DNA of 64,000 bases from positions 2,910,694 to 2,974,693 of the forward strand of contig QXEO01000334.1 in the NCBI GenBank assembly GCA_007115705.1, read 5' to 3'. A program made the translations under genes and the position numbers. The stretch is from Dactylis glomerata. Lineage: Eukaryota > Streptophyta > Magnoliopsida > Poales > Poaceae. The notes beneath the pieces were generated by a model. That model saw only the letters and a list, made by a program, of their open reading frames with translations. It was not told where the DNA came from and did not search any database. Positions 21,362-33,251 of the stretch are shown in pieces. Within the stretch, counting starts at the first letter, position 1; each line of letters starts with the position of its first letter.

Positions 21362-23052
21362 TGATACGTCTCAAACGTATCTATAATTTTTGATGCTCCA
21401 TGCTTGTTTTTACACCATTTGCCTATTGTTTCGTTACACTTAGTGGCATTTTTATGCATTTTCCGGAACTAACCTATTAACGAAGTGCCACAGTGCCAGT
21501 TTCCTATTTTCTGCTGTTTTTGTGTTTCAGAGTGATACACAGGAAATATTCTCGGAATTGGACGAAACAAGTTCCTGAAGTCTTATTTTACCCGGAAGCT
21601 TCCAGAGATCCGAAGAGGAGTAGGAGGAGAGGCACCTGGGCCCCACACATAGGGCCGGCGCGGCCAGGCCCCTAGCCGCGCCACCCCTGTGTGAGAGCCC
21701 CTGGCTCCACCTCTGACGATGCCCCTTTGCCTATAAATACCCCCCGACGAGAAAAACCTAAGAGCCCGATCAGTTTTCCAGAACACATCGCGATCCGCCG
21801 CCGCCGTCGACCCGAAGATCGGGAGGGTCCAGAAGCTCTTCCCGGCACCCTGCCGGAGAGTGGAATCGCCACCGGAGGTCTTCTTCATCGCCATGCTTGC
21901 CTCCGGAGCGATGAGTGAGTAGTCTACCTTGGACTATGGGTCCATAGCAGTAGCTAGATGGTTGTCTTCTCCACTATGTGCTTCATGTTTAGATCTCATG
22001 AGCTGCCATACATGATTGAGATCACCGTTATGTAATTCTACATGTTTGGTTTGTTGGGATCCGATGAATATTGGTGTTTATGATTAAGTTGTTGTACTGA
22101 ATATTATCTTTTGTTATCTCTATGTTGTTTATGATCTTGCATGCTCTCCGTTGTTAGTAGCTATCTTGGCCGAGTAGTTGCTAGTGACTCCAAGAGGGGG
22201 TATTTATGCTCGATACTGGGTTCATGCCTCTATTTCACCTGGGGGAGTGACAGAAACCTCTAAGGTGGTAGATGTGCAGTTGCTACTAGGGAGAAAAAAA
22301 CATTCATATGCTCAAGGGCATATGCTTTGGTTACATTACACACTTTGTTTAATGCAATTATCTGTTGTTCGCAACTTAATACTTCTAGGGTGTTCGGATT
22401 GATATCCCCGGGGGTGGATTATTAGTCATAGATGCAGTTGGATGGCGGTCTATGTATTTTGTTGTAATGCCCAGAGTAAATCTCATAGTGATCTTCTTGA
22501 CATATCACGTTATCTTTATTCTATCAATTGCCCAACTGTAATTTGTTTACCCAGCATGTGTTATTTTATCTATGGAGAGACACCACTAGTGAACTGTGGA
22601 CCCCGGTCCTATTTCCATCATATTGCTATCACCTGTTTACTTTTCTCGTACTGTTTATTTTACTCGCATACTATATTGTTTTCCACTCGATACACTTATA
22701 ACCTTTGTTTCAAGCAAACCGGTGAGATTGACAACCTCATCGCAAGTTGGGAACAAAGTACTTGGTTGTGTTGTGTGCAGGTTCCGCGTTGCTATTGACC
22801 GAAGACGAGTCAACAAGTATCGTTAAACGACGCCCTTGTTGGAGTGTTACTAAGCCAGTCCGCATCACCTTCAGTCGTCATTGTCTCTCCTCTCCTGATC
22901 GATAAACCTTGGTATCTTAACTGAGGGAAAACTAGCCGCTACACTCATCATACCTTCCTCTTGGGGTTCCCAACGGGCTGGTTATTCACCACGCACAAGG
23001 ACTTACTGCTCCACGCCAGCAGCCTCTTTTCTGGCGCCATCAACAAGTAGCA
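21362..23052 (+). repeat. A1 3' LTR
   Basis: Begins TGATACGTCTCAAACGTATC and ends AACAAGTAGCA, followed by the target duplication CCAGC. It contains TATAAATA near 21732 and the same 31-bp terminal extension as the 5' LTR. Confidence 0.92.
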
Positions 23053-24416
23053 CCAGCCCCTGGCCTGCGCCACCCCCGTGTGTGGCCGCCTGGCCCCTCC
23101 TCTGACAACGCCCCTTCGCCTATAAAGACCCCCCGACGAGATAAACCTAAGTACCCGATCAGATTTCCAGAACACATCGCGATCCGCCGCCGCCGTCGAC
23201 CCGAAGATCGGGAGGGTCCAGAAGCTCTTCCCGGCACCCTGCCGGAGAGGGGAATCGCCACCGGAGGTCTTCTTCATCGCCATGCTTGCCTCCGAAGCGA
23301 TGAGTGAGTAGTCTACCTTGGACTATGGGTCCATAGCAGTAGCTTGATGGTTGTCTTCTCCACCATGTGCTTCATGTTTAGATCTCATGAGCTGCCATAC
23401 ATGATTGAGATCACCGTTATGTAATTCTACATGTTTGGTTTGTTGGGATCCGATGAATATTGGTGTTTATGATTAAGTTGCTGTACTGAATTATATCTTT
23501 TGTTATCTCTATGTTGTTTATGATCTTGCATGCTCTCCGTTGTTAGTAGCTATCTTGGCCGAGTAGTTGCTAGTGACTCCAAGAGGGGGTATTTATGCTC
23601 GATAGTGGGTTCATGCCTCTATTTCACCTGGGGGAGTGACAGAAACCTCTAAGGTGGTAGATGTGCTGTTGCTACTAGGGAGAAAACAACATTCATATGC
23701 TCAAGGGCATATGCTTTGTTTACATTACACACTTTGCTTAATGCAATTATCTGTTGTTCGCAACTTAATACTTCTAGGGTGTTCGGATTGATATCCCCGG
23801 GAGTGGATTATTAGTCATAGATGCAGTTGGATGGCGGTCTATGTATTTTGTTGTAATGTCAGAGTAAATCTCATAGTGATCTTCTTGACATATCACGTTA
23901 TCTTTATTCTATCAATTGCCCAACTGTAATTTGTTTACCCAGCATGTGTTATTTTATCTATGGAGAGACACCACTAGTGAACTGTGGACCCCGGTCCTAT
24001 TTCCATCATACTGCTATCACCTGTTTACTTTCTCGCACTATTTACTTTATTCGCATACTATTACTGTTTTCCACTCGATACACTCGTAACCTTTGTTTCA
24101 AGCAAACCGGTGAGATTGACAACCTCATCATAAGTTGGGAGCAAAGTATTTGTTTGTGTGTGTGCAGGTTCCATGTTGCAGCTAGCAAGCAAAGCTTGGA
24201 CGAGGCGCCATATATAAATTGTCCGCTGCTGTCGCAAACTAGCAAGCATCACCTTCAGTCGTCATTGTCTCTCCTCTCCTATTCGATAACCTTGGTTTCT
24301 TAAACTGAGGGAAAACTTGCTGCTACACTCATCATACCTTCCTCTTGGGGTTCCCAACGGGTTGGTTATCCACCACGCACAAGGACAGTCTGCTCCACAT
24401 CTACAAGGGTTCAGCA
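23053..24416 (+). repeat. A2 5' LTR, right segment
   Basis: Continues the LTR begun at 1196, matching 28711-30075. It starts with the repeated CCAGC and ends GGTTCAGCA. It holds the LTR TATA box (near 23118) and U5. Confidence 0.92.
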
Positions 24417-24425
24417 AGCTTTTTC

Positions 24426-24443
24426 TGGCGCCGTTGCCGGGGA
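24426..24443 (+). other. Primer binding site of A2 (tRNA-Asp type)
   Basis: The same 18-mer as in A1, nine bases after the LTR end. Confidence 0.85.
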
Positions 24444-24603
24444 GGAGAGAAGACTTCTGCGAGGGGAGTTCTTAACACACACATTCTTTACTTTGTTTTA
24501 TTGTTTTGCTTTACTTTATTTATTTTACCTGCATTGCTTTTTATCAAAAACCCAAAAAAATTAGAATCCTTGGTAGTTGTTATTTCTTTGCTTTTAGTTT
24601 ATT

Positions 24604-25470
24604 ATGTCTAGTTCAGTTGCTAGTACTATGTCCCCCGAGGACATGATCTTTACTTTTAAGCAGAAAGATGAGGAAAGCTTTAAAGAAGCTTGGTCTAGAA
24701 TTTATGATTGGCATGAAAAAACTGAACCTAAAATGACTTTGAGTTTGCTTCTTAGTAGCTTTTACTTTGGACTTTCTCTTCGTTATAGATATGCTTTGGA
24801 TGCTACTGCAGAAGGAGATTTCCTTCATTGTGATGGAGATCAAGCCTTCAATATTATAAAAAAGTTGATTACAATTTATAGCATGCCAACCTATTTTGAT
24901 TCCTCTCTTGTGTGCATTTTTAATAGACTTAATACTCTTGAGACTCAGACTGCTAGTTTGAATTCTTGCTACAATACTTTGCGCCAGCATTTTGATTATG
25001 TGCCAACAAATACTGAACCTTCGAGTTGGTATCCTACAATAAAAATCACCATTAGTGGTGAAACTTTTCATGCTCGTTGTGATATTATGTCTGAATTTTG
25101 TCTCATGCCAAAGGATGTTTATGAATCTTTGAGCCTTTGGAAGCTTTCTGAGGGAGGAGAAGAAATTTCTCTTACTAGCAATGCCACCATATTTCCCCTT
25201 GGAATAGCTGAAGGAGTCTTTACAAAAATCCTAGGAAGAATGATATCTACTGATTATCTTGTTATTGAATGTGTAGGAAAAGGACAAATCACAATTGGAA
25301 GATCCATTCTGAAGCTCCTGGGCGCCGTTATCGATGTGGGAAAAGGCAATATAACATTTACCTCTCCACCTTGCAATAACCATGTCTTTCCTAGAGTCAA
25401 GAGCAAAGGTAAGAAAGGGAGACGTAAGGCACGTGCTAATCCTAGCACTTCATCACTTGATATTACTTGA
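24604..25470 (+). CDS. Short gag fused to a degenerate retropepsin, A2
   Basis: A 288-residue ORF. Residues 14-100 are Athila gag-like (FTFKQKDEESFKEAW; LLLSSFYFGLS). From about residue 140 it has the layout of an Athila aspartic protease: a strand like ITISGETFHARCDI, then LMPKDVYESL, and near the end GRSILKLLGAVIDVGKGNITF-like sequence. The active-site D-[TSL]-G of the family is replaced by D-I-M, so catalysis is unlikely. The tail is basic (KGKKGRRKAR) and could bind RNA. The ORF is intact, which suggests use as a packaging or structural protein, or simply youth. It ends SLDIT before the same noncoding module as A1. Confidence 0.7.
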   Translation: MSSSVASTMSPEDMIFTFKQKDEESFKEAWSRIYDWHEKTEPKMTLSLLLSSFYFGLSLRYRYALDATAEGDFLHCDGDQAFNIIKKLITIYSMPTYFDSSLVCIFNRLNTLETQTASLNSCYNTLRQHFDYVPTNTEPSSWYPTIKITISGETFHARCDIMSEFCLMPKDVYESLSLWKLSEGGEEISLTSNATIFPLGIAEGVFTKILGRMISTDYLVIECVGKGQITIGRSILKLLGAVIDVGKGNITFTSPPCNNHVFPRVKSKGKKGRRKARANPSTSSLDIT

Positions 25471-28408
25471 TTCGCAATTTTCTGCGCCTAGCTCAGAGGC
25501 ATTAAAGAAAAGCACTCTTGGGAGATAACCCAATGTTTTCTTTTCAGTACTTTTTCTTTTATTTGAGTCTTGGAAGTTATTACTACTGTAATGACCGCTC
25601 CTTATCTTGTTTATTTCGTTTTTGTGCCAAGAGAAGCCTCTAATTTGAGTGAGGTAAAGATTTGGGGATGTTGCTGTCCTGAAACTGTTTTCGGTGCTGC
25701 ACCGTAAAAATTTGTGCAAATTCTCTGTTTATCTTTTGGACCTGCGATTTCTTGTGCATATGCCCCAGGTTATATCCAAACTTTTCTTAGTTGAACACTT
25801 TTTGATTTGAGCAACAGAAAATCCCTCAAAAATTCGACCTTTGTCAGCTGTTCAGTTTTGACAGATTTCTGCCAATATTTGTGTTTGCCACTTTATCGCT
25901 TTCTTTTGAGTTCTTTTGATCATGGAACTTTTGGGGAAGTTGATACAGTAGTATTTGCTATATATGTGGTGGTTTTGAGTTGAAACCTGAAGCAAATAGA
26001 GGATTGATTATATGTTATGCTTGCACTAATGTTGCTAATAGATTTGTGTTTAGTTTTATATGAAGGAAGTTTTCAAGTGTAGGGATTGGAGAATGATGAG
26101 ATGAGTTGAAGAATGAACAAAAGCTCAAGCTTGGGGATGCCCATGCATCACCCCAAGAAATATCCAAGAAGTACAAGCGTCAAAGCTTGGGGATGCCCCG
26201 AGGCACCCCTTTCTTCATCGGCAAAAATCAGGTCACCTTTCAAAACACTATATTTTTACTGCTTCATGCACTATGTGTTTTTCTTGGAGCGTCAGGTGTT
26301 TTAGTTTTCTTAGTTGGTTTAGTTTGTTTGTTTGCTGCAATAAATGGTTGGACCCCAACAAATTTCCTTTGGAGGAGATATACTCGTTTTCATTTGCAAA
26401 GAACGCTCAGTTTTTCACTCTTATCGTTCATTGAGCGTTCTTCTTTTTCTGCTACTGCTTTTGGTTTTCATTTTTCGCCTTGATTTGCGTTCAGATCTTG
26501 TCATATCTTTTCATCAAGGTGTATTTTTGCCTCTGATATTTATTGGTTTTCATCAAAAGAGGTGTTTATAAAAATTTCAAATGGTGTTGGAAAAGAGAAA
26601 AAGCTTTGTGCAAAATAGTGGTACAAGAAGGAGCTTGTGTAGACTGCGGCTTAGGCTTTTTCATGTCATGCTTGATGTCTTTTTGATAGTATGCTTAGTG
26701 TTTTTGCTGTAGCATGACTTGTCTCAAATAACTGAGATTGCTTAATGAGCCTTTGAAAAAATCATGCGTTGTTTTTATTGTATGGAAGCATTATTTTGGT
26801 TTTCTCCTTGATGCTTTATTTGGGTTGACTTGGCGCATGCTCACACATGTTAGACTCTCACAAAGTTGCCAATAGCCTTCATGATTATTTAGTTTTTGAC
26901 TTTTGATGCCATCTTATGCTTCTTTTAATGTCGCTTTGTCGCTTTGCATGATTATGGCCATTATTGCTCTCTTAGTCGGTCGCTCCCAGTCTTTTGCTAG
27001 CCCTCGCCTTGTACTGAGTATGAGCTCTACTCGTGCATCCAACTCCTAAAAGCCAAAGTTTTCCAAAGTGTCCACCATACATACCTACTAGCAATTTGCT
27101 ATTCCAAGTAAATTTGACTTGCTTTTATTTTCTCTTCAAATTAAACTCTTACCAGTGTTATGCGAAATTCGCTCAGTGAAGCTTTCACGAACCGGAAGGC
27201 ACACTTTACCTTTTCCCGTTCTTAAAAATTTGACATTGTGGTCTCTTATGTTGAGTTGTTATGCTTGCAAGTTGTAAGTTGGATTCTAGCCCATCCATGT
27301 TGTCATGGGGCAAGCTTTCAACATTGCACTTCTTATTTGAGTTGATATCGTGATCTTTTGTTTATGGATGCCCGCGGTGTGAAATGAATTGGGAATCTTG
27401 TAGGGATCATGGAGTTTGTATATGTGTTAGGGAAACGCCGGGCCGCCAATCTAAGCCATGCATAATTCATGGTGGAAATTTGCAGCATACCCATGGTGAA
27501 CATTCGACGACGCATCTCACAATAAAAAGCTAAACAAAAGGCAAATAAAAGAGATGTCGAGGTGTTCATTGTCTGCTTGTCCTGTCATTTTGGTGTGGGC
27601 TTGTTCCATGTCATCGGGCACGGAGGTACCCCATTGGCGGTTCTCAATGATATGCATATACTTACAATGACAAGAGCCTTGCTTGGGACTCTAAGTAAAG
27701 TAGCATGAGGTTTGGGTACTCGTATTCACGGGGCACGAGGTTTTCAACTTATGATTTGTCAAGCATATGCATCATAATTGTTCTCGCATTAACTTTAACC
27801 ATTCAAGATGCTTATGATGGGGGAAATGAGAGCTCAAAGCCGGTAAGTACCATAATTTTTGAAGGTTATAAAACTTGCAATCACTGCTTCCCTCTACGAA
27901 GGGCCTTTCTTTTACTTTTATGTTGAGTCACCACCTTCTTTCTTTATGGACCATTAAGAGAGCATAGTTGTCATTCTTAGTGTGATATGCATTGTCCCAA
28001 AGTTCATTGATTGATTCATATTGTTGGTTTCACTTGTTCTTAAATTATTTGTATCTAGTCGCCCTCTTAAACTTGAAGGTGTCCTATGCATTTATGTTTT
28101 GCTCTCTTTGAAGGACAAGCTGAAAACCTTTTGTATGTTTTTTCCTTATGATTTGAACACACGTTTGACTTTCATTGTTTCATTTTCATGATCTTTTGTT
28201 TGTGTTCATTTGCATGTTTACAACATGGTTGCTAAGTTCTTATTGTCATGATTATATCTTCATGCCCATGTTTTAAGTTCTATTGATCCCAGCTCACCAA
28301 TGCTTACATATATGATCAAGATTGTGTAGGTGCATGTCACCTCAAAAATTATTCTTTTGTTATCACTTACCTACTCGAGGACGAGCAGGAGTTAAGCTTG
28401 GGGATGCT
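25471..28408 (+). other. A2 noncoding 3' internal region
   Basis: About 2.9 kb with no conserved ORF, aligned end to end with A1 and A3. It holds polypurine-tract-like motifs at 26127-26141 and 26183-26197 and the true tract at 28394-28407. It preserves the uninterrupted insertion site of T (near 27300). Confidence 0.8.
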
Positions 28409-30075
28409 TGATACGTCTCAAACGTATCTATAATTTTTGATGCTCCATGCTTGTTTTTACACCATTTGCCTATTGTTTCGTTACACTTAGTGGCATTTTT
28501 ATGCATTTTCCGGAACTAACCTATTAACGAAGTGCCACAGTGCCAGTTTCCTGTTTTCTGCTGTTTTTGTGTTCCAGAGTGATACACAGGAAATATTCTC
28601 GGAATTGGACGAAACAAGTTCCTGAAGTCTTATTTTACCCGGAAGCTTCCAGAGATCTGAAGGAGAGTAGGAGGTGAGGGACCAGGGGCCCACACGCACA
28701 GGTGGCGCGGCCAGCCCCTAGCCCGCGCCACCCCCGTGTGTGGCCGCCTGGCCCCTCCTCTGACAACGCCCCTTCGCCTATAAAGACCCCCCGATGAGAA
28801 AAACCTAAGTACCCGATCAGATTTCCAGAACACATCGCGATCCGCCGCCGCCGTCGACCCAAAGATCGGGAGGGTCCAGAAGCTCTTCCCGGCACCCTGC
28901 CGGAGAGGGGAATCACCACCGGAGGTCTTCTTCATCGCCATGCTTTCCTCCAGAGCGATGAGTGAGTAGTCTACCTTGGACTATGGGTCCATAGCAGTAG
29001 CTAGATGGTTGTCTTCTCCACCATGTGCTTCATGTTTAGATCTCATGAGCTGCCATACATGATTGAGATCACCGTTATGTAATTCTACATGTTTGGTTTG
29101 TTGGGATCCGATGAATATTGGTGTTTATGATTAAGTTGATGTACTGAATTATATCTTTTGTTATCTCTATGTTGTTTATGATATTGCATGCTCTCCGTTG
29201 TTAGTAGCTATCTTGGCCGAGTAGTTGCTAGTGACTCCAAGAGGGGGTATTTATGCTCGATAGTGGGTTCATGCCTCTATTTCACCTGGGGGAGTGACAG
29301 AAACCTCTAAGGTGGTAGATGTGCTGTTGCTACTAGGGAGAAAACAACATTCATATGCTCAAGGGCATATGCTTTGTTTACATTACACACTTTGCTTAAT
29401 GCAATTATCTGTTGTTCGCAACTTAATACTTCTAGGGTGTTCGGATTGATATCCCCGGGAGTGGATTATTAGTCATAGATGCAGTTGGATGGCGGTCTAT
29501 GTATTTTGTTGTAATGTCCAGAGTAAATCTCATAGTGATCTTCTTGACATATCATGTTATCTTTATTCTATCAATTGCCCAACTGTAATTTGTTTACCCA
29601 GCATGTGTTATTTTATCTATGGAGAGACACCACTAGTGAACTGTGGACCCCGGTCCTATTTCCATCATATTGCTATCACCTGTTTACTTTCTTGCACTGT
29701 TTACTTTATTCGCATACTATTACTGTTTTCCACTCGATACACTCATAACCTTTGTTTCAAGCAAACCGGTGAGATTGACAACCTCATCGTAAGTTGGGAG
29801 CAAAGTATTTGTTTGTGTGTGTGCAGGTTCCACGTTGCAGCTAGCAAGCAAAGCTTGGACGAGGCGCCATATATAAATTGTCCGCTGCTGTCGCAAACTA
29901 GCAAGCATCACCTTCAGTCGTCATTGTCTCTCCTCTCCTGTTCGATAACCTTGGTTTCTTAAACTGAGGGAAAACTTGCTGCTACACTCATCATACCTTC
30001 CTCTTGGGGTTCCCAACGGGCTGGTTATCCACCACGCACAAGGATAGTCTGCTCCACATCTACAAGGGTTCAGCA
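28409..30075 (+). repeat. A2 3' LTR
   Basis: 1667 bp from TGATACGTC to GGTTCAGCA, followed by AATGC. It is the intact reference for the split 5' LTR, with TATAAAGA near 28779. Confidence 0.93.
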
Positions 30076-30080
30076 AATGC

Positions 30081-30369
30081 CAAGAATAAAAGATTCGCAT
30101 TCTTCATTATGGAGAATCTTCGCCATCAAATAGGAAACCTTTTCATCAAGAGAAGATATTTGCTTCAGATAACCACAAGCTTTACTAGCTTTGCTCACAG
30201 CCATCTGTGCTTGGCGTTTGGCTAAAGTCAAGCGAGCTTCAAGATCATAAATCCTTAAAGAGTACTCTGCGCATTGACTGCATCGACAAGGAGGCGACGA
30301 AATCGTCGAGTCAAACGTGCGGGCAGCGGAAGGAGCAGGCCTGCCAGTCAAGGGATCGTTGGTATGCAT
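30081..30369 (-). pseudogene. Antisense gene B2 of element B, upstream exon
   Basis: Begins MHTNDPLTGRPAPSAARTF and includes a short CXC..C stretch (PPCRCSQC) and a likely coiled coil (SLRIYDLEARLTLAKRQ). The frame stays open to the A2 insertion and resumes on the other side at 1190 down to the donor at 1163. A possible acceptor (CTTCCAG) just upstream of 30369 means there may be an earlier exon. The function is unknown. Confidence 0.55.
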
Positions 30370-30547
30370 CGACTGGAAGTCAAAAGAAAATGAAGAAGAA
30401 ACATTTCAGCGAGGCAACACAAGATTTCATGTGAAGAAAATATATTTACATAAGTGCAACACCCTTTGGCTAAAGTTCTCGGGTTGCACGCGACTAAAGG
30501 TTGTTACATTCAAAAGAAGAAATTGAAAGCTACAGAGGAGCCAAAGT

Positions 30548-33251
30548 CTACGCCACCTCAGCATTTTGCTCCGTGGCAGAAGAGGGCATGGAAAATCCGT
30601 CGCCAGAAGTCGACGGAGGTGCAGGCTCTTCCATCGTTGGAGCCGGTGTAGTAGATGCCGCAGAGGCTGCAGAAGGAGAAATAATTGCCGCCAGTGCAGG
30701 CGCCAACTTCTTCGCCTTCTCGATGAAAACCTTCATCTCATCGCGGGTGCGGCCATGGGGAGAGCTCACCTCCTCCCAGTCGAAGTCCGCGCCGTGAGCA
30801 AAAGAAAGTGCAATAGCACCCTCAGCGCCACGCTTCAGAGAGAGCCCCTTCAGCTGGAGGGTCGGGTCCTCAATTGTATCGAAGGACTTGGCAAGATTCT
30901 CCAAGTTATCCTTTGGGACTTCTGCTTTCTTCTTCGGCCACAACCCGACGAACAACCGCGACAGAACGCGGCTAACCAACTCAAAAGTCTCCTGGATAGA
31001 TATCCAGTTTGCCTCGAGTAGGTTAACCGCGGTCAGCAAAGGATCATCGCCCGATGGCAAAGATGAAGAAGACACCTTGGTAAATCCTGCGCGACAAAGG
31101 AAAAAGTAAAGGAAAGAATTAGCGAAGATCAATAATATAGCAAGAAGTCAAAATAGAAGGTAAGACGAAACACTTACTTTGAGCAGAGGTAGACATTGTG
31201 TGAAGGCGCTCCAATACGGCCTGCTCTCGCTGGGCATGCTCCCTGTTGGCATCGGCCAAAGCTTTTTCAGCCTTTTTTTGCCTTACCAAGTGCTGATTTC
31301 TGCGACTTCTCAGCGCTTGCTTTGGCAGCGGCCGCAACATCATATGCCTTCTGCGAGGCACTAAGCTCAGCCTCCAATGATGCAATTCGGGCATTGGCTG
31401 TTGCTAGAGCAGCTACAGTGGAAGAAGAAAGGAAGTCAGATAAACAGCAAAAGATAAGCGTGGAAGAAAAACCACGACTGGATATAGAACATACCTTCGG
31501 AAGCTTTCGCAACCTTTAGGTACTCAGCACATTCGGTGCCCAAGGCGACGAATCTCTCCAATAATGCCTGAGAAAAAGAGCGTGTAAGAAGCACAAGTGT
31601 ATGCAAGGGAAACAAAACAAGAAAAATTGCTTACATCATGGGGGAAAACCGAGGATTCATGGGCTTCCAGAGAGGCATTGGGTTCTTTGGCCTTCTTCAA
31701 GCGCTTGAGGTTTCGGGGCGCAGGAACCTTCTTTACAGAGGCCCTGGTAACCCTAGGCGCAATTACTTGGGCAGGGGGCTCATCATCAACTGCAGGGGGA
31801 ATTGAAGGAATAGTTGTAGCAGCTTTTGGTGGCTCTTTGTCATCTCTACATGAAGCAAAAAAGTTATGCGTAACACGACAGAAACAAGGCAAAAGAGGTG
31901 CCATTGAAGAAACTCGAATAAAAAAACACTTATGATGCCAGGAGGTCAAAGTACTCCTCATCTCCTGCAGGAACAGAGGCCTTATCAGCCGCTGCAGAAC
32001 TCGAAGAAGCGAATTCTTCGACTCGCTTCCTTTTCTTGTCGACACCAGCATCTTCAGCAAGCATGGAGGGAGACGATGTCGACGAGCTCGTTTCCACTTC
32101 TGATTCTTCGGCATCATCTCCGTCTTTATTATCATCAGCCTCGGGGGCTTCAGATACAGATGAGGCCAGATCAGCTGGAAGGGGCCCTGCCTCTGGAAGA
32201 GGAGGGTGCGAAACAAGGAATTGGTGACCCTGCATATAAAATAAGTCAGCAGAGTACAAAGGCAAAGAATAATGTAAGTCGAAGCAAACAAAATTCAACA
32301 ACAAGCGAACACAAAGATGCATACCTCGGCCAAAGGGTGCATGGAGTCGAAGTAGTCAGCGGTCAAATCAGCAACCGCATGATCCTTGGTGAGCTTGGTA
32401 AGGCTTCTAACTCGCTTGTCGACATCTTTTTTCTCTATCAAATCTTCAGAGACGCGAGTAGGATCTTCCAAGCCAGAGTAATTCCAGAGCTTGCTGAGGC
32501 GGTGCTGCAGGGGTTGAACTCGATGTTGTACGAAGAACGCCATGAGTTGGATACCCGACAAAGCTCCTCCTTGGCCTCCTTTCAAAGCTTGAATGCGAGA
32601 CAGAAGAGGAAGAACTTGTGCTATCTCCGCATCTGAGGGAAGCGCATCCCACGATGCCAATTTCTTCACTTCCTTGGAGGCTTCGAAAGGGGCTAACCCA
32701 TATTGGTCTTCAGGGGAGGCTTTGCGATCTTTGATATAGAACCATTTGGTTCTCCACCCCTGGACAGATGCGGCAAAGGAAAGCTCGAGGTACTGCGCTT
32801 CAGGGCGCACAGAGACAACGGCTCCACCCAATTCAGGCTTTCTAGCCAGGGAAACATTGGGGCGAAGCCGAAAGATTGACCTCCAGAGAAGAAAGTGGGG
32901 CTCAATGCCTAAGAATGACTCGCAGAGAGTCACGAAACAAGCAATATGAAGAAGGGAGTTTGGTGTGAGCTAGTGGAGCTGCACACCGTAGACAAAGAGG
33001 AGCCCACGGAGAAACTCGTGGAAAGGAAGAGAAAGACCGCGGAGGAGGAAAGCAAGAAACATTACCCGATAGCCGCTTGGGGGCTGCGGGATCCGCTCAG
33101 TACTGGGAAACTTGATGGAATCCTGGGCGGAGATGAGGCCATCCGCCCTGGCCTTCTCCACCTCCTTCGGCGTGATGGCAGAGCGTACAAAGTTGGTGGC
33201 AGAGGAGTTCTTGGCCATGATATTCTTGTTGGCTAGGTGCTTCACGCGCAT
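30548..33251 (-). pseudogene. Antisense gene B1 of element B (Transposase_28-type, multi-exon, broken)
   Basis: Exon 1, 33251-32325, encodes the domain Pfam calls putative gypsy type transposon (PF04195): LPFHEFLRGLLFVYGVQLH, then HIACFVTLCESFLGIEPHF. A TAG at 32970-32972 interrupts it where CAG is expected. Further exons by GT-AG signals: 32229 to about 31930, 31845-31635, 31567-31495, 31412-31178, 31086-30548. The donor of exon 2 is unclear because a TAA precedes it. Exon 5 encodes a coiled coil and is frameshifted at a run of seven A near 31270. Exon 2 has a basic DKKRKR motif. It seems inactive. A TATATAAGG box lies near 33361 on the minus strand. Confidence 0.6.

Larger units (their letters stand above)
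1503..23052 (+). mobile_element. Element A1: non-autonomous Athila-like LTR retrotransposon, host of T
   Basis: The LTRs are 1503-3192 and 21362-23052 (about 1690 bp each), flanked by the target duplication CCAGC (1498-1502, 23053-23057). The internal region is 3193-5919 plus 20252-21361, interrupted by Tat element T. It has a tRNA-Asp-type primer site at 3203-3220, one short gag-like ORF and about 2.9 kb of noncoding 3' sequence shared with A2, A3 and F. It has no protease, RT or integrase. Its LTR is close to that of A2 but has a longer 3' end. Confidence 0.9.
1196..30075 (+). mobile_element. Element A2: non-autonomous Athila-like LTR retrotransposon, host of A1
   Basis: Complete element with target duplication AATGC (1191-1195 and 30076-30080). 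The 5' LTR is 1196-1502 plus 23058-24416, split by A1, and totals about 1666 bp. The internal region is 24417-28408 and the 3' LTR is 28409-30075 (1667 bp). The LTRs start TGATACGTC and end CAGCA. The primer site matches the 3' end of tRNA-Asp and the polypurine tract is AAGCTTGGGGATGC. It encodes only a short gag-protease fusion, so RT and integrase must come from another element. Confidence 0.9.
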
